A DNA stretch of 64,000 nt from Brachycybe producta (taxonomy: Eukaryota; Arthropoda; Diplopoda; Playtdesmida; Andrognathidae). The position numbers and the translations under genes were made by a program. Positions 37,550 to 50,080 of this stretch are shown here, in pieces (the stretch's first letter is position 1; every line of letters starts with the position of its first letter). The DNA is taken from the NCBI GenBank assembly GCA_036925085.1, contig JAUPFP010000062.1, positions 706,001-770,000 of the forward strand, read 5' to 3'. Under the pieces are notes generated by a model. The model had not been told where the DNA came from. It searched no databases and saw only the letters and a list, made by a program, of their open reading frames with translations.

Positions 37550-39365
37550 TCAAATTTTTTCACTTTCAAACATTAGACTTTGAAAAACTAGACTTTGAAA
37601 CATTAGACTTTGAAACATTAGACTTTGAAACATTAGAGTTTGAAACATTAGAATTTGAAACATTAGACTTTGAAACATTAGACTTTGAAACATGAGACTT
37701 TGAAACATTAGTCTTTCCAACATTAGACTTTCAAACGTTAGACTTTCAAAGGTTAGACTTTCAAACGTTAGACTTTCAAACGTTAGACTTTCAAACGTTA
37801 GACTTTCAAACGTTAGACTTTCAAACGTTACACTTTCAAATGTTAGACTTTGAAACATTAGTCTTTTCAACATTAGACTTTCAAAGGTTAGACTTTTAAA
37901 GGTTAGACTTTCAAATGTTAGACTTTCAAATGTTAGACTTTCAAATGTTAGACTTTCAAATGTTAGACTTTCAAATGTTAGACTTTCAAATGTTAGACTT
38001 TCAAATATTAGACTTTCAAATGTTAGACTTTCAAATGTTAGACTTTCAAATGTTAGACTTTCAAATGTTAGACTTTCAAATGTTAGACTTTCAAATGTTA
38101 GACTTTCAAACGTTAGACTTTCTAACGTTAGACTTTCAAAAGTTAGGCTTTCAATTGTTAGACTTTCAAAAGTTAGGCTTTCAATTGTTAGACTTTCAAA
38201 TGTTAGACTTTCAAATGTTAGACTTTCAAATGTTAGACTTTCAAATGTTAGACTTTCAAATGTTAGACTTTTAAATGTTAGACTTTCAAATGTTAGACTT
38301 TCAAATGTTAGACTTTCAAATGTTAGACTTTCAAATGTTAGACTTTCAAATGTTAGACTTTGAAATGTTAGACTTTCAAATGTTAGACTTTCAAATGTTA
38401 GACTTTCAAAAGTTAGGCTTTCAATTGTTAGACTTTCAAAAGTTAGGCTTTCAATTGTTAGACTTTCAAATGTTAGACTTTCAAACGTTAGACTTTCAAA
38501 CGTTAGACTTTCAAACGATAGACTTTCAAAAGTTAGGCTTTCAATTGTTAAACTTTCAAACGTTAGACTTTCAAAAGTTAGGCTTTCAAATGTTAGACTT
38601 TCAAATGTTAGACTTTCAAACGTTAGACTTTCAAACGTTAGACTTTCAAACGTTAGACTTTCAAACGTTAGACTTTCAAAAGTTAGGCTTTCAATTGTTA
38701 GACTTTCAAAAGTTAGGCTTTCAATTGTTAGTCTTTCAAATGTTAGACTTTCAAATGTTAGACTTTCAAATGTTAGACTTTCAAATGTTAGACTTTCAAA
38801 TGTTAGACTTTCAAATGTTAGACTTTCAAATGTTAGACTTTGAAACATTAGTCTTTTCAACATTAGACTTTCAAACGTTAGACTTTCAAAGGTTAGACTT
38901 TCAAACGTTAGACTTTCAAACGTTAGACTTTCAAACATTAGATTTTTAATTGTTAAACTTTCAAACATTAGACTTTCAATTATTAGATTTTCAAATGTTA
39001 TACTTTCAAATGTTAGATTTTCTAATGTTAGACTTTCAAACATTAGATTTTTAATTGTTAAACTTTCAAACGTTTGACTTTCAAAAGTTAGGCTTTCAAA
39101 CGTTAGATTTTTAATTGTTAAACTTTCAATCATTTGACTTTCAAAAGTTAGGCTTTCAAGCGTTAGATTTTTAATTGTTAAACTTTCAAACGTTTGACTT
39201 TCAAAAGTTAGGCTTTCAAACGTTAGATTTTTAATTGTTAAACTTTCAATCATTTGACTTTCAAACGTTAGACTTTCAAACGTTAGACTTTCAAACATTA
39301 GAATTTCAAATGTTAGACTTTCAAATGTTAGACTTTCAAATGTTAGACTTTCAAATGTTACACTT
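37550..39365. repeat. L module (1816 bp)
   Basis: J-like start with an ordinary T6 marker. Full L order with four F-headed 60-base units (39046-39270). It follows a K module directly, with no J modules between. Last full L module in the window. Confidence 0.85.
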
Positions 39366-40142
39366 TCAAATTTTTTCACTTTCAAACATTAGACTTTCAA
39401 ATGTTAGACTTTCAAATGTTAGACTTTCAAATGTTAGACTTTCAAATGTTAGACTTTCAAATGTTAGACTTTCAAATGTTAGACTTTCAAATGTTAGACT
39501 TTCAAATGTTAGACTTTCAAATGTTAGACTTTCAAATGTTAGACATTCAATTGTTAGACTTTCAAATGTTAGACTTTCAAATGTTAAACTTTCAAACATT
39601 GGACTTTCAAACATTAGACTTTCAAACATTAGACTTTCAAACGTTACACTTTCAAATGTTAGACTTTCAAACGTTAGATTTTCAAATGTTAGACTTTCAA
39701 ACATTAGATTTTTAATTGTTAAACTTTAAATGTTAGACTTTTAAACATTAGACTTTCAATTATTAGATTTTCAAATGTTAGACTTTCAAACGTTAGACTT
39801 TCAAACGTTAGACTTTCAAACGTTAGACTTTCAAACGTTAGACTTTCAAACGTTAGTCTTTCCAACATTAGACTTTCAAAGGTTAGACTTTCAAATGTTA
39901 GACTTTCAAATGTTAGACTTTCAAATGTTAGACTTTCAAACGTTAGACTTTCAAACGTTAGACTTTCAAACGTTAGACTTTCAAACGTTAGACTTTCAAA
40001 CGTTAGACTTTCAAACGTTAGACTTTCAAACATAAGACTTTCAAAAGTTAGACATTAAAATGTTAGACTTTCAAATGTTAGACTTTCAAATGTTGGACTT
40101 TCAAACATTAGACTTTCAAATGTTCTTTCAAATGTTAGACTT
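39366..40142. repeat. S module, long form, with a 3-base loss (777 bp)
   Basis: Long S with the 14-base monomer (39721), then GACATTAAAATG, TTGGAC and a unique TGTTCTTTC (40121), a shorter derivative of the 13-base monomer. The left domain ends here. Confidence 0.83.
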
Positions 40143-40938
40143 TCAAATTTTTTCACTTTCAAACCTTAGACTTTGAAACATTAGACTTTGAAACATTAGA
40201 CTTTGAAACATTAGACTTTGAAACATTAGACTTTGAAACATTAGACTTTGAAACATTAGACTTTGAAACATTAGACTTTGAAACATTATACTTTGAAACA
40301 TTAGTCTTTCCAACATTAGACTTTCAAACGTTAGACTTTCAAAGGTTAGACTTTCAAACGTTAGACTTTCAAATGTTAGACTTTGAAACATTAGTCTTTT
40401 CAACATTAGACTTTCAAACGTTAGACTTTCAAACGTTAGACTTTCAAACGTTAGACTTTCAAACGTTAGACTTTCAAACGTTAGACTTTCAAACATCAGA
40501 TTTTTAATTGTTAAACTTTCAAACATTAGACTTTCAAACATTAGACTTTCAATTATTAGATTTTCAAATGTTATACTTTCAAATGTTAGATTTTCTAATG
40601 TTAGACTTTCAAACATTAGATTTTTAATTGTTAAACTTTCAAACATTTGACTTTCAAAAGTTAGGCTTTCAAACGTTAGATTTTTAATTGTTAAACTTTC
40701 AATCGTTTGACTTTCAAAAGTTAGGCTTTCAAACGTTAGATTTTTAATTGTTAAACTTTCAAACATTAGACTTTCAAACATTAGACTTTCAATTATTAGA
40801 TTTTCAAATGTTATACTTTCAAACGTTAGATTTTCAAACGTTAGACTTTCAAACGTTAGACTTTCAAACGTTAGACTTTCAAATGTTAGACTTTCAAATT
40901 TTAGACTTTCAAAGGTTACACTTTCAAATGTTAGACTT
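40143..40938. repeat. R module (796 bp)
   Basis: CCTTAG start, short G-type run, H(CC), H(TT), CAAACG run and CAAACATCAGATTTTT. Then alternating F monomers and CAATTATTAG with F-headed 60-base units, ending in CAAATTTTAGAC and AAAGGTTACAC. Relatives at 54706, 57089 and 61648 share CATCAG. Confidence 0.83.
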
Positions 40939-42764
40939 TCAAATTTTTTCACTTTCAAACATTAGACTTTGAAACACTAGACTTTGAAACATTAGACTTT
41001 GAAACATTAGACTTTGAAACATTAGAGTTTGAAACATTAGAGTTTGAAACATTAGACTTTGAAACATTAGACTTTGAAACATTAGACTTTGAAACATTAG
41101 ACTTTGAAACATTATACTTTGAAACATTAGACTTTGAAACATTAGACTTTGAAACATTAGACTTTGAAACATTAGTCTTTCTAACATTAATCTTTCAAAC
41201 GATAGACTTTCAAACGTTAGACTTTCAAACGTTAGACTTTCAAACGTTAGACTTTCAAAGGTTAGACTTTCAAACATTAGACTTTCAAATGTTAGATTTT
41301 TAATTGTTAAACTTTCAAACATTAGACTTTCAAACATTAGACTTTCAAACATTAGACTTTCAAACATTAGACTTTCAAACATTAGACTTTCAATTATTAG
41401 ATTTTCAAATGTTATACTTTCAAACGTTAGATTTTCTAATGTTAGACTTTCAAACATTAAATTTTTAATTGTTAAACTTTCAAACGTTAGACTTTCAAAA
41501 GTTAGACTTTCAAAAGTTAGGCTTTCAAATGTTAGACTTTCAAATGTTAGACTTTCAAACGTTAGACTTTCAAAAGTTAGACTTTCAAACGTTAGACTTT
41601 CAAACGTTAGACTTTCAAACGTTAAACTTTCAAACGTTAGATTTTCAAACGTTAGACTTTCAAACACTAGACTTTCAAACGTTAGACTTTCAAACGTTAG
41701 ACTTTCAAACGTTAGACTTTCTAATGTTAAACTTTCAAACGGTAGACTTTCAAAAGTTAGGCTTTCAATTGTTAGACTTTCAAATGTTAGACTTTCAAAT
41801 GTTAGACTATCAAATGTTAGACTTTCAAATGTTAGACTTTCAAATGTTAGACTTTCAAATGTTAGACTTTCAAAAGTTAGACTTTCAAATGTTAGACTTT
41901 CAAATGTTAGACTTTCAAATGTTAGACTTTCAAATGTTAGACTTTCAAATGTTAGATTTTCAAATGTTAGACTTTCAAATGTTAGACTTTCAAATGTTAG
42001 ACTTTCAAATGTTAGACTTTCAAATGTTAGACTTTCAAATGTTAGACTTTAAAACATTAGATTTTTAATTGTTAAACTTTAAATGTTAGACTTTTAAACA
42101 TTAGACTTTCAATTATTAGATTTTCAAATGTTAGACTTTCAAACGTTAGACTTTCAAATGTTAGACTTTCAAATGTTAGACAATCAATTGTTAGACTTTC
42201 AAATGTTAACTTTCAAATGTTAGACTTTCAAATGTTTGACTTTCAAATGTTAGACTTTCAAACATTGGACTTTCAAACATTAGACTTTCAAACATTAGAC
42301 TTTCAAACATTAGACTTTCAAACGTTACACTTTCAAATGTTAGACTTTCAAACGTTAGACTTTCAAATGTTAGACTTTAAAACATTAGATTTTTAATTGT
42401 TAAACTTTAAATGTTAGACTTTTAAACATTAGACTTTCAATTATTAGATTTTCAAATGTTAGACTTTCAAACGTTAGACTTTCAAACGTTAGACTTTCAA
42501 ACGTTAGACTTTCAAACGTTAGTCTTTCCAACATTAGACTTTCAAACGTTAGACTTTCAAATGTTAGACTTTCAAACGTTAGACTTTCAAACGTTAGACT
42601 TTCAAACGTTAGACTTTCAAACGTTAGACTTTCAAACATAAGACTTTCAAAAGTTAGACATTAAAATGTTAGACTTTCAAATGTTAGACTTTCAAACGTT
42701 GGACTTTCAAACATTAGACTTTCAAATGTTACTTTCAAATGTTAGACTTTTAAATGTTAGACTT
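40939..42764. repeat. N-type module fused to C, P and S parts (1826 bp)
   Basis: GAAACACTAGAC start, G-type run, CTTTCTAACATTAATC, F monomers, AAAAGTTAG pairs and a CAAATG run as in N and C modules. Then come two 14-base monomers (42074, 42402), GACAATCAATTG, GTTAAC (42205), TTGGAC and an S tail with the 13-base monomer (42727). There is no marker in 1.8 kb, so several modules have been joined with loss of the markers between them. Confidence 0.8.
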
Positions 42765-43977
42765 TCAAATTTTTTCACTTTCAAACCTTAGACTTTGAAA
42801 CATTAGACTTTGAAACATTAGACTTTGAAACATTAGACTTTGAAACATTAGACTTTGAAACATTAGACTTTGAAACATTAGACTTTGAAACATTAGACTT
42901 TGAAACATTAGATTTTGAAACATTAGACTTTGAAACATTAGACTTTGAAACATTAGACTTTGAAACATTAGACTTTGAAACATTAGACTTTGAAACATTA
43001 GACTTTGAAACATTATACTTTGAAACATGAGACTTTGAAACATTAGTCTTTCCAACATTAGACTTTCAAACGTTAGACTTTCAAAGGTTAGACTTTCAAA
43101 CGTTAGACTTTCAAATGTTAGACTTTGAAACATTAGTCTTTTCAACATTAGACTTTCAAACGTTAGACTTTCAAAGGTTAGACTTTCAAACGCTAGACTT
43201 TCAAACGTTAGACTTTCAAACATTAGATTTTTAATTGTTAAACTTTCAAACATTAGACTTTCAAACATTAGACTTTCAATTATTAGATTTTCAAATGTTA
43301 TACTTTCAAATGTTAGATTTTCTAATGTTAGACTTTCAAACATTAGATTTTTAATTGTTAAACTTTCAAACGTTTGACTTTCAAAAGTTAGGCTTTCAAA
43401 CGTTAGATTTTTAATTGTTAAACTTTAAATGTTAGACTTTTAAACATTAGACTTTCAATTATTAGATTTTCAAATGTTAGACTTTCAAACGTTAGACTTT
43501 CAAACGTTAGACTTTCAAACGTTAGACTTTCAAACGTTAGACTTTCAAACGTTAGTCTTTCCAACATTAGACTTTCAAACGTTAGACTTTCAAAGGTTAG
43601 ACTTTCAAACGTTAGACTTTCAAATGTTAGACTTTGAAACATTAGTCTTTCTAACATTAGACTTTCAAACGTTAGACTTTCAAAGGTTAGACTTTCAAAT
43701 GTTAGACTTTCAAATGTTAGACTTTCAAACGTTAGACTTTCAAACGTTAGACTTTCAAACGTTAGACTTTCAAACGTTAGACTTTCAAACGTTAGACTTT
43801 CAAACGTTAGACTTTCAAACGTTAGACTTTCAAACGTTAGACTTTCAAACATAAGACTTTCAAAAGTTAGACATTAAAATGTTAGACTTTCAAATGTTAG
43901 ACTTTCAAACGTTGGACTTTCAAACATTAGACTTTCAAATGTTACTTTCAAATGTTAGACTTTCAAATGTTAGACTT
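42765..43977. repeat. R-front plus S-tail module (1213 bp)
   Basis: CCTTAG start, G-type run, CATGAG, H monomers, CAAACGCTAGAC, F and CAATTATTAG block. Then the 14-base monomer (43420) leads into an S-like tail with CTTTCTAACATTAG and the 13-base monomer (43940). Repeated at 46616-47783. Confidence 0.83.
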
Positions 43978-44832
43978 TCAAATTTTTTCACTTTCAAACC
44001 TTAGACTTTGAAACATTAGACTTTGAAACATTAGACTTTGAAACATTAGACTTTGAAACATTAGACTTTGAAACATTAGACTTTGAAACATTAGACTTTG
44101 AAACATTAGACTTTGAAACATTAGACTTTGAAACATTAGACTTTGAAACATTAGACTTTGAAACATTAGACTTTGAAACATTAGACTTTGAAACATTATA
44201 CTTTGAAACATGAGACTTTGAAACATTAGTCTTTCCAACATTAGACTTTCAAACGTTAGACTTTCAAAGGTTAGACTTTCAAACGTTAGACTTTCAAATG
44301 TTAGACTTTGAAACATTAGTCTTTTCAACATTAGACTTTCAAACGTTAGACTTTCAAAGGTTAGACTTTCAAACGCTAGACTTTCAAACATTAGATTTTT
44401 AATTGTTAAACTTTCAAACATTAGACTTTCAAACATTAGACTTTCAAACATTAGACTTTCAATTATTAGATTTTCAAATGTTATACTTTCAAATGTTAGA
44501 TTTTCTAATGTTAGACTTTCAAACATTAGATTTTTAATTGTAAACTTTCAAACGTTTGACTTTCAAAAGTTAGGCTTTCAAACGTTAGATTTTTAATTGT
44601 TAAACTTTCAATCGTTTGACTTTCAAAAGTTAGGCTTTCAAACGTTAGATTTTTAATTGTTAAACTTTCAAACATTAGACTTTCAAACATTAGACTTTCA
44701 ATTATTAGATTTTCAAATGTTATACTTTCAAACGTTAGATTTTCAAACGTTATACTTTCAAACGTTAGACTTTCAAATGTTAGACTTTCAAATTTTAGAC
44801 TTTCAAAGGTTACACTTTCAAATGTTAGACTT
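43978..44832. repeat. R module (855 bp)
   Basis: R order with CAAACGCTAGAC. A unique 14-base monomer, TTTAATTGTAAACTTTC near 44530, occurs nowhere else in the window. Ends in CAAATTTTAGAC and AAAGGTTACAC. Confidence 0.83.
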
Positions 44833-45702
44833 TCAAATTTTTTCACTTTCAAACATTAGACTTTGAAACACTAGACTTTGAAACATTAGACTTTGAAACA
44901 TTAGACTTTGAAACATTAGACTTTGAAACATTAGAGTTTGAAACATTAGACTTTGAAACATTAGACTTTGAAACATTAGACTTTGAAACATTAGAATTTG
45001 AAACATTAGACTTTGAAACATTAGACTTTGAAACATTAGACTTTGAAACATTAGACTTTGAAACATTAGTCTTTCTAACATTAGACTTTCAAACGTTAGA
45101 CTTTCAAACGTTAGACTTTCAAACGTTAGACTTTCAAACGTTAGACTTTCAAACGTTAGACTTTCAAACGTTAGACTTTCAAACGTTAGACTTTCAAACG
45201 TTAGACTTTCAAACGTTAGACTTTCAAACGTTAGACTTTCAAAGGTTAGACTTTCAAACATTAGACTTTCAAATGTTAGACTTTCAAACATTAGATTTTT
45301 AATTGTTAAACTTTCAAACGTTAGACTTTCAAAAGTTAGACTTTCAAAAGTTAGGCTTTCAAATGTTAGACTTTCAAATGTTAGACTTTCAAATGTTAGA
45401 CTTTCAAAAGTTAGACTTTCAAATGTTAGACTTTCAAATGTTAGACTTTCAAATGTTAGACTTTCAAATGTTAGACTTTCAAATGTTAGATTTTCAAATG
45501 TTAGACTTTCAAATGTTAGACTTTCAAATGTTAGACTTTCAAATGTTAGACTTTCAAATGTTAGACTTTCAAATGTTAGACTTTCAAATGTTAGACTTTC
45601 AAATGTTAGACTTTCAAATGTTAGACAATCAATTGTTAGACTTTCAAATGTTAACTTTCAAATGTTAGACTTTCAAATGTTAGACTTTCAAATGTTACAC
45701 TT
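44833..45702. repeat. N/C hybrid module (870 bp)
   Basis: GAAACACTAGAC start, G-type run, CTTTCTAACATTAG and a CAAACG run as in N. Then F, AAAAGTTAG pairs and a long CAAATG run ending in GACAATCAATTG and GTTAAC (45650) as in C2. Confidence 0.82.
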
Positions 45703-46615
45703 TCAAATTTTTTCACTTTCAAACATTAGACTTTCAAACATTAGACTTTCAAATGTTAGACTTTCAAATGTTAGACTTTCAAATGTTAGACTTTCAAATG
45801 TTAGACTTTCAAATGTTAGACTTTCAAATGTTAGACATTCAATTGTTAGACTTTCAAATGTTTGACTTTCAAATGTTAGACTTTCAAACATTGGACTTTC
45901 AAACATTAGACTTTCAAACATTAGACTTTCAAACATTAGACTTTCAAACGTTACACTTTCAAATGTTAGACTTTCAAACGTTAGACTTTCAAATGTTAGA
46001 CTTTCAAACATTAGATTTTTAATTGTTATACTTTCAAACATTAGACTTTCAAACATTAGACTTTCAATTATTAGATTTTCAAATGTTATACTTTCAAATG
46101 TTAGATTTTCAAATGTTAGACTTTAAAACATTAGATTTTTAATTGTTAAACTTTAAATGTTAGACTTTTAAACATTAGACTTTCAATTATTAGATTTTCA
46201 AATGTTAGACTTTCAAACGTTAGACTTTCAAACGTTAGACTTTCAAACGTTAGTCTTTCCAACATTAGACTTTCAAACGTTAGACTTTCAAAGGTTAGAC
46301 TTTCAAACGTTAGACTTTCAAATGTTAGACTTTGAAACATTAGTCTTTCTAACATTAGACTTTCAAACGTTAGACTTTCAAAGGTTAGACTTTCAAATGT
46401 TAGACTTTCAAATGTTAGACTTTCAAACGTTAGACTTTCAAACGTTAGACTTTCAAACGTTAGACTTTCAAACGTTAGACTTTCAAACATAAGACTTTCA
46501 AAAGTTAGACATTAAAATGTTAGACTTTCAAATGTTAGACTTTCAAACGTTGGACTTTCAAACATTAGACTTTCAAATGTTACTTTCAAATGTTAGACTT
46601 TTAAATGTTAGACTT
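45703..46615. repeat. P/S hybrid module (913 bp)
   Basis: Two CAAACA monomers, CAAATG run, GACATTCAATTG, CAAATGTTTGAC and TTGGAC as in P. Then the 14-base monomer (46148) and an S tail with the 13-base monomer (46579). Confidence 0.82.
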
Positions 46616-47783
46616 TCAAATTTTTTCACTTTCAAACCTTAGACTTTGAAACATTAGACTTTGAAACATTAGACTTTGAAACATTAGACTTTGAAACATT
46701 AGACTTTGAAACATTAGATTTTGAAACATTAGACTTTGAAACATTAGACTTTGAAACATTACACTTTGAAACATTAGACTTTGAAACATTAGACTTTGAA
46801 ACATTAGACTTTGAAACATTAGACTTTGAAACATTATACTTTGAAACATGAGACTTTGAAACATTAGTCTTTCCAACATTAGACTTTCAAACGTTAGACT
46901 TTCAAAGGTTAGACTTTCAAACGTTAGACTTTCAAATGTTAGACTTTGAAACATTAGTCTTTTCAACATTAGACTTTCAAACGTTAGACTTTCAAAGGTT
47001 AGACTTTCAAACGCTAGACTTTCAAACGTTAGACTTTCAAACATTAGATTTTTAATTGTTAAACTTTCAAACATTAGACTTTCAAACATTAGACTTTCAA
47101 TTATTAGATTTTCAAATGTTATACTTTCAAATGTTAGATTTTCTAATGTTAGACTTTCAAACATTAGATTTTTAATTGTTAAACTTTCAAACGTTTGACT
47201 TTCAAAAGTTAGGCTTTCAAACGTTAGATTTTTAATTGTTAAACTTTAAATGTTAGACTTTTAAACATTAGACTTTCAATTATTAGATTTTCAAATGTTA
47301 GACTTTCAAACGTTAGACTTTCAAACGTTAGACTTTCAAACGTTAGACTTTCAAACGTTAGACTTTCAAACGTTAGTCTTTCCAACATTAGACTTTCAAA
47401 CGTTAGACTTTCAAAGGTTAGACTTTCAAACGTTAGACTTTCAAATGTTAGACTTTGAAACATTAGTCTTTCTAACATTAGACTTTCAAACGTTAGACTT
47501 TCAAAGGTTAGACTTTCAAATGTTAGACTTTCAAATGTTAGACTTTCAAACGTTAGACTTTCAAACGTTAGACTTTCAAACGTTAGACTTTCAAACGTTA
47601 GACTTTCAAACGTTAGACTTTCAAACGTTAGACTTTCAAACGTTAGACTTTCAAACATAAGACTTTCAAAAGTTAGACATTAAAATGTTAGACTTTCAAA
47701 TGTTAGACTTTCAAACGTTGGACTTTCAAACATTAGACTTTCAAATGTTACTTTCAAATGTTAGACTTTCAAATGTTAGACTT
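46616..47783. repeat. R-front plus S-tail module (1168 bp)
   Basis: Copy of 42765-43977, three monomers shorter, with private CATTACACTTTG in the G-type run (near 46758). 14-base monomer at 47241, 13-base monomer at 47746. Confidence 0.84.
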
Positions 47784-48519
47784 TCAAATTTTTTCACTTT
47801 CAAACCTTAGACTTTGAAACATTAGACTTTGAAACATTAGACTTTGAAACATTAGACTTTGAAACATTAGACTTTGAAACATTAGACTTTGAAACATTAG
47901 ACTTTGAAACATTAGACTTTGAAACATTAGACTTTGAAACATTAGACTTTGAAACATTAGACTTTGAAACATTAGACTTTGAAACATTAGACTTTGAAAC
48001 ATTAGACTTTGAAACATTAGACTTTGAAACATTAGACTTTGAAACATTAGACTTTGAAACATTATACTTTGAAACATGAGACTTTGAAACATTAGTCTTT
48101 CCAACATTAGACTTTCAAACGTTAGACTTTCAAAGGTTAGACTTTCAAACGTTAGACTTTCAAATGTTAGACTTTGAAACATTAGTCTTTTCAACATTAG
48201 ACTTTCAAACGTTAGACTTTCAAAGGTTAGACTTTCAAACGCTAGACTTTCAAACATTAGATTTTTAATTGTTAAACTTTCAAACATTAGACTTTCAAAC
48301 ATTAGACTTTCAAACATTAGACTTTCAATTATTAGATTTTCAAATGTTATACTTTCAAATGTTAGATTTTCTAATGTTAGACTTTCAAACATTAGATTTT
48401 TAATTGTTAAACTTTCAAACGTTTGACTTTCAAAAGTTAGGCTTTCAAACGTTAGATTTTTAATTGTTAAACTTTCAATCGTTTGACTTTCAAAGGTTAC
48501 ACTTTCAAATGTTAGACTT
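47784..48519. repeat. R module, shortened (736 bp)
   Basis: G-type run of 19 monomers (47810-48094, counting the TACTTTG and CATGA variants), then R order. After CAATCGTTTGAC it passes straight to AAAGGTTACAC, so it lacks the last F and CAAACG block present at 44580-44800. Confidence 0.83.
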
Positions 48520-49255
48520 TCAAATTTTTTCACTTTCAAACATTAGACTTTGAAACACTAGACTTTGAAACATTAGACTTTGAAACATTAGACTTTGAAA
48601 CATTAGACTTTGAAACATTAGAGTTTGAAACATTAGACTTTGAAACATTAGACTTTGAAACATTAGACTTTGAAACATTAGAATTTGAAACATTAGACTT
48701 TGAAACATTAGACTTTGAAACATTAGACTTTGAAACATTAGTCTTTCTAACATTAGACTTTCAAACGTTAGACTTTCAAACGTTAGACTTTCAAACGTTA
48801 GACTTTCAAACGTTAGACTTTCAAACGTTAGACTTTCAAACGTTAGACTTTCAAACGTTAGACTTTCAAACGTTAGACTTTCAAACGTTAGACTTTCAAA
48901 CGTTAGACTTTCAAACGTTAGACTTTCAAAGGTTAGACTTTCAAACATTAGACTTTCAAATGTTAGACTTTCAAACGTTAGATTTTTAATTGTTAAACTT
49001 TCAAACATTAGACTTTCAAACATTAGACTTTCAAACATTAGACTTTCAATTATTAGATTTTCAAATGTTATACTTTCAAACGTTAGATTTTCTAATGTTA
49101 GACTTTCAAACATTAGATTTTTAATTGTTAAACTTTCAAACGTTAGACTTTCAAAAGTTAGACTTTCAAAAGTTAGGCTTTCAAATGTTAGACTTTCAAA
49201 TGTTAGACTTTCAAACGTTAGACTTTCAAACGTTAGACTTTCAAATGTTACACTT
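48520..49255. repeat. N module (736 bp)
   Basis: GAAACACTAGAC, G-type run with GAGTTTG and GAATTTG, CTTTCTAACATTAG, about 12 CAAACG monomers, F, CAATTATTAG and AAAAGTTAG pairs. Equal in length to 57960-58695. Confidence 0.86.
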
Positions 49256-50080
49256 TCAAATTTTTTCACTTTCTTCATTAGACTTTCAAAAATTAGACTT
49301 TCAAACATTAGACTTTCAAAAGTTAGACTTTCAAACGTTAGACTTTCAAACGTTAAACTTTCAATTGTTAGACTTTCAAACGTTAGACTTTCAAACACTA
49401 GACTTTCAAACGTTAGACTTTCAAACGTTAGACTTTCTAATGTTAAACTTTCAAACGGTAGACTTTCAAAAGTTAGGCTTTCAATTGTTAGACTTTCAAA
49501 TGTTAGACTTTCAAATGTTAGACTTTCAAAAGTTAGACTTTCAAATGTTAGACTTTCAAATGTTAGACTTTCAAATGTTAGACTTTCAAATGTTAGACTT
49601 TCAAATGTTAGACTTTCAAATGTTAGACTTTCAAATGTTAGACTTTCAAATGTTAGACTTTCAAATGTTAGACTTTCAAATGTTAGACTTTCAAATGTTA
49701 GACTTTCAAATGTTAGACTTTCAAATGTTAGACTTTCAAATGTTAGACTTTCAAATGTTAGACTTTCAAATGTTAGACTTTCAAATGTTAGACTTTCAAA
49801 CATTGGACTTTCAAACATTAGTCTTTCTAACATTAGACTTTCAAACGTTAGACTTTCAAAGGTTAGACTTTCAAATGTTATACTTTCAAACGTTAGATTT
49901 TCTAATGTTGGACTTTCAAACATTAGATTTTTAATTGTTAAACTTTCAAACGTTAGACTTTCAAAAGTTAGACTTTCAAAAGTTAGGCTTTCAAATGTTA
50001 GACTTTCAAATGTTAGACTTTCAAATGTTAGACTTTCAAACGTTAGACTTTCAAACGTTAGACTTTCAAATGTTACACTT
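49256..50080. repeat. C1 module (825 bp)
   Basis: The marker is followed by the one-base-short TTCTTCATTAG. Then CAAAAATTAG, CAAACACTAGAC, CTAATGTTAAAC, CAAACGGTAGAC and 17 identical CAAATG monomers (49536-49790). From about 49841 come GG, TATACTTTC and CTAATGTTGGAC. Confidence 0.85.
49536..49790. repeat. CAAATG run of 17 identical monomers
   Basis: GACTTTCAAATGTTA repeated 17 times without a change. The matching place in the C1 module at 58696 is shorter and carries two variant monomers. Confidence 0.92.

Larger units (their letters stand above)
1..40142. repeat. Left higher-order domain (L-S-K-J grammar)
   Basis: Modules bounded by T6 markers follow the order L, S, K, J, J, most fully at 24792-29325 and 29326-33844 (about 4.5 kb each). 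The J start is diagnosed by GAAAAACTAGAC, which is absent from the right domain. Modules are mostly 0.45-1.97 kb and carry long E-dimer and CAAATG stretches. Confidence 0.82.
42765..45290. repeat. 3.8-kb repeat, left matched block
   Basis: R-front plus S-tail, R and N start. The same sequence of blocks recurs 3.8 kb further on. Offsets shrink from 3851 to 3806 to 3687, so internal monomer blocks have been lost in the right copy. Confidence 0.78.
46616..48980. repeat. 3.8-kb repeat, right matched block
   Basis: Matches 42765-45290 by shared CAAACGCTAGAC, CTTTCTAACATTAG and module order. The R module is about 120 bases shorter. Confidence 0.78.
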
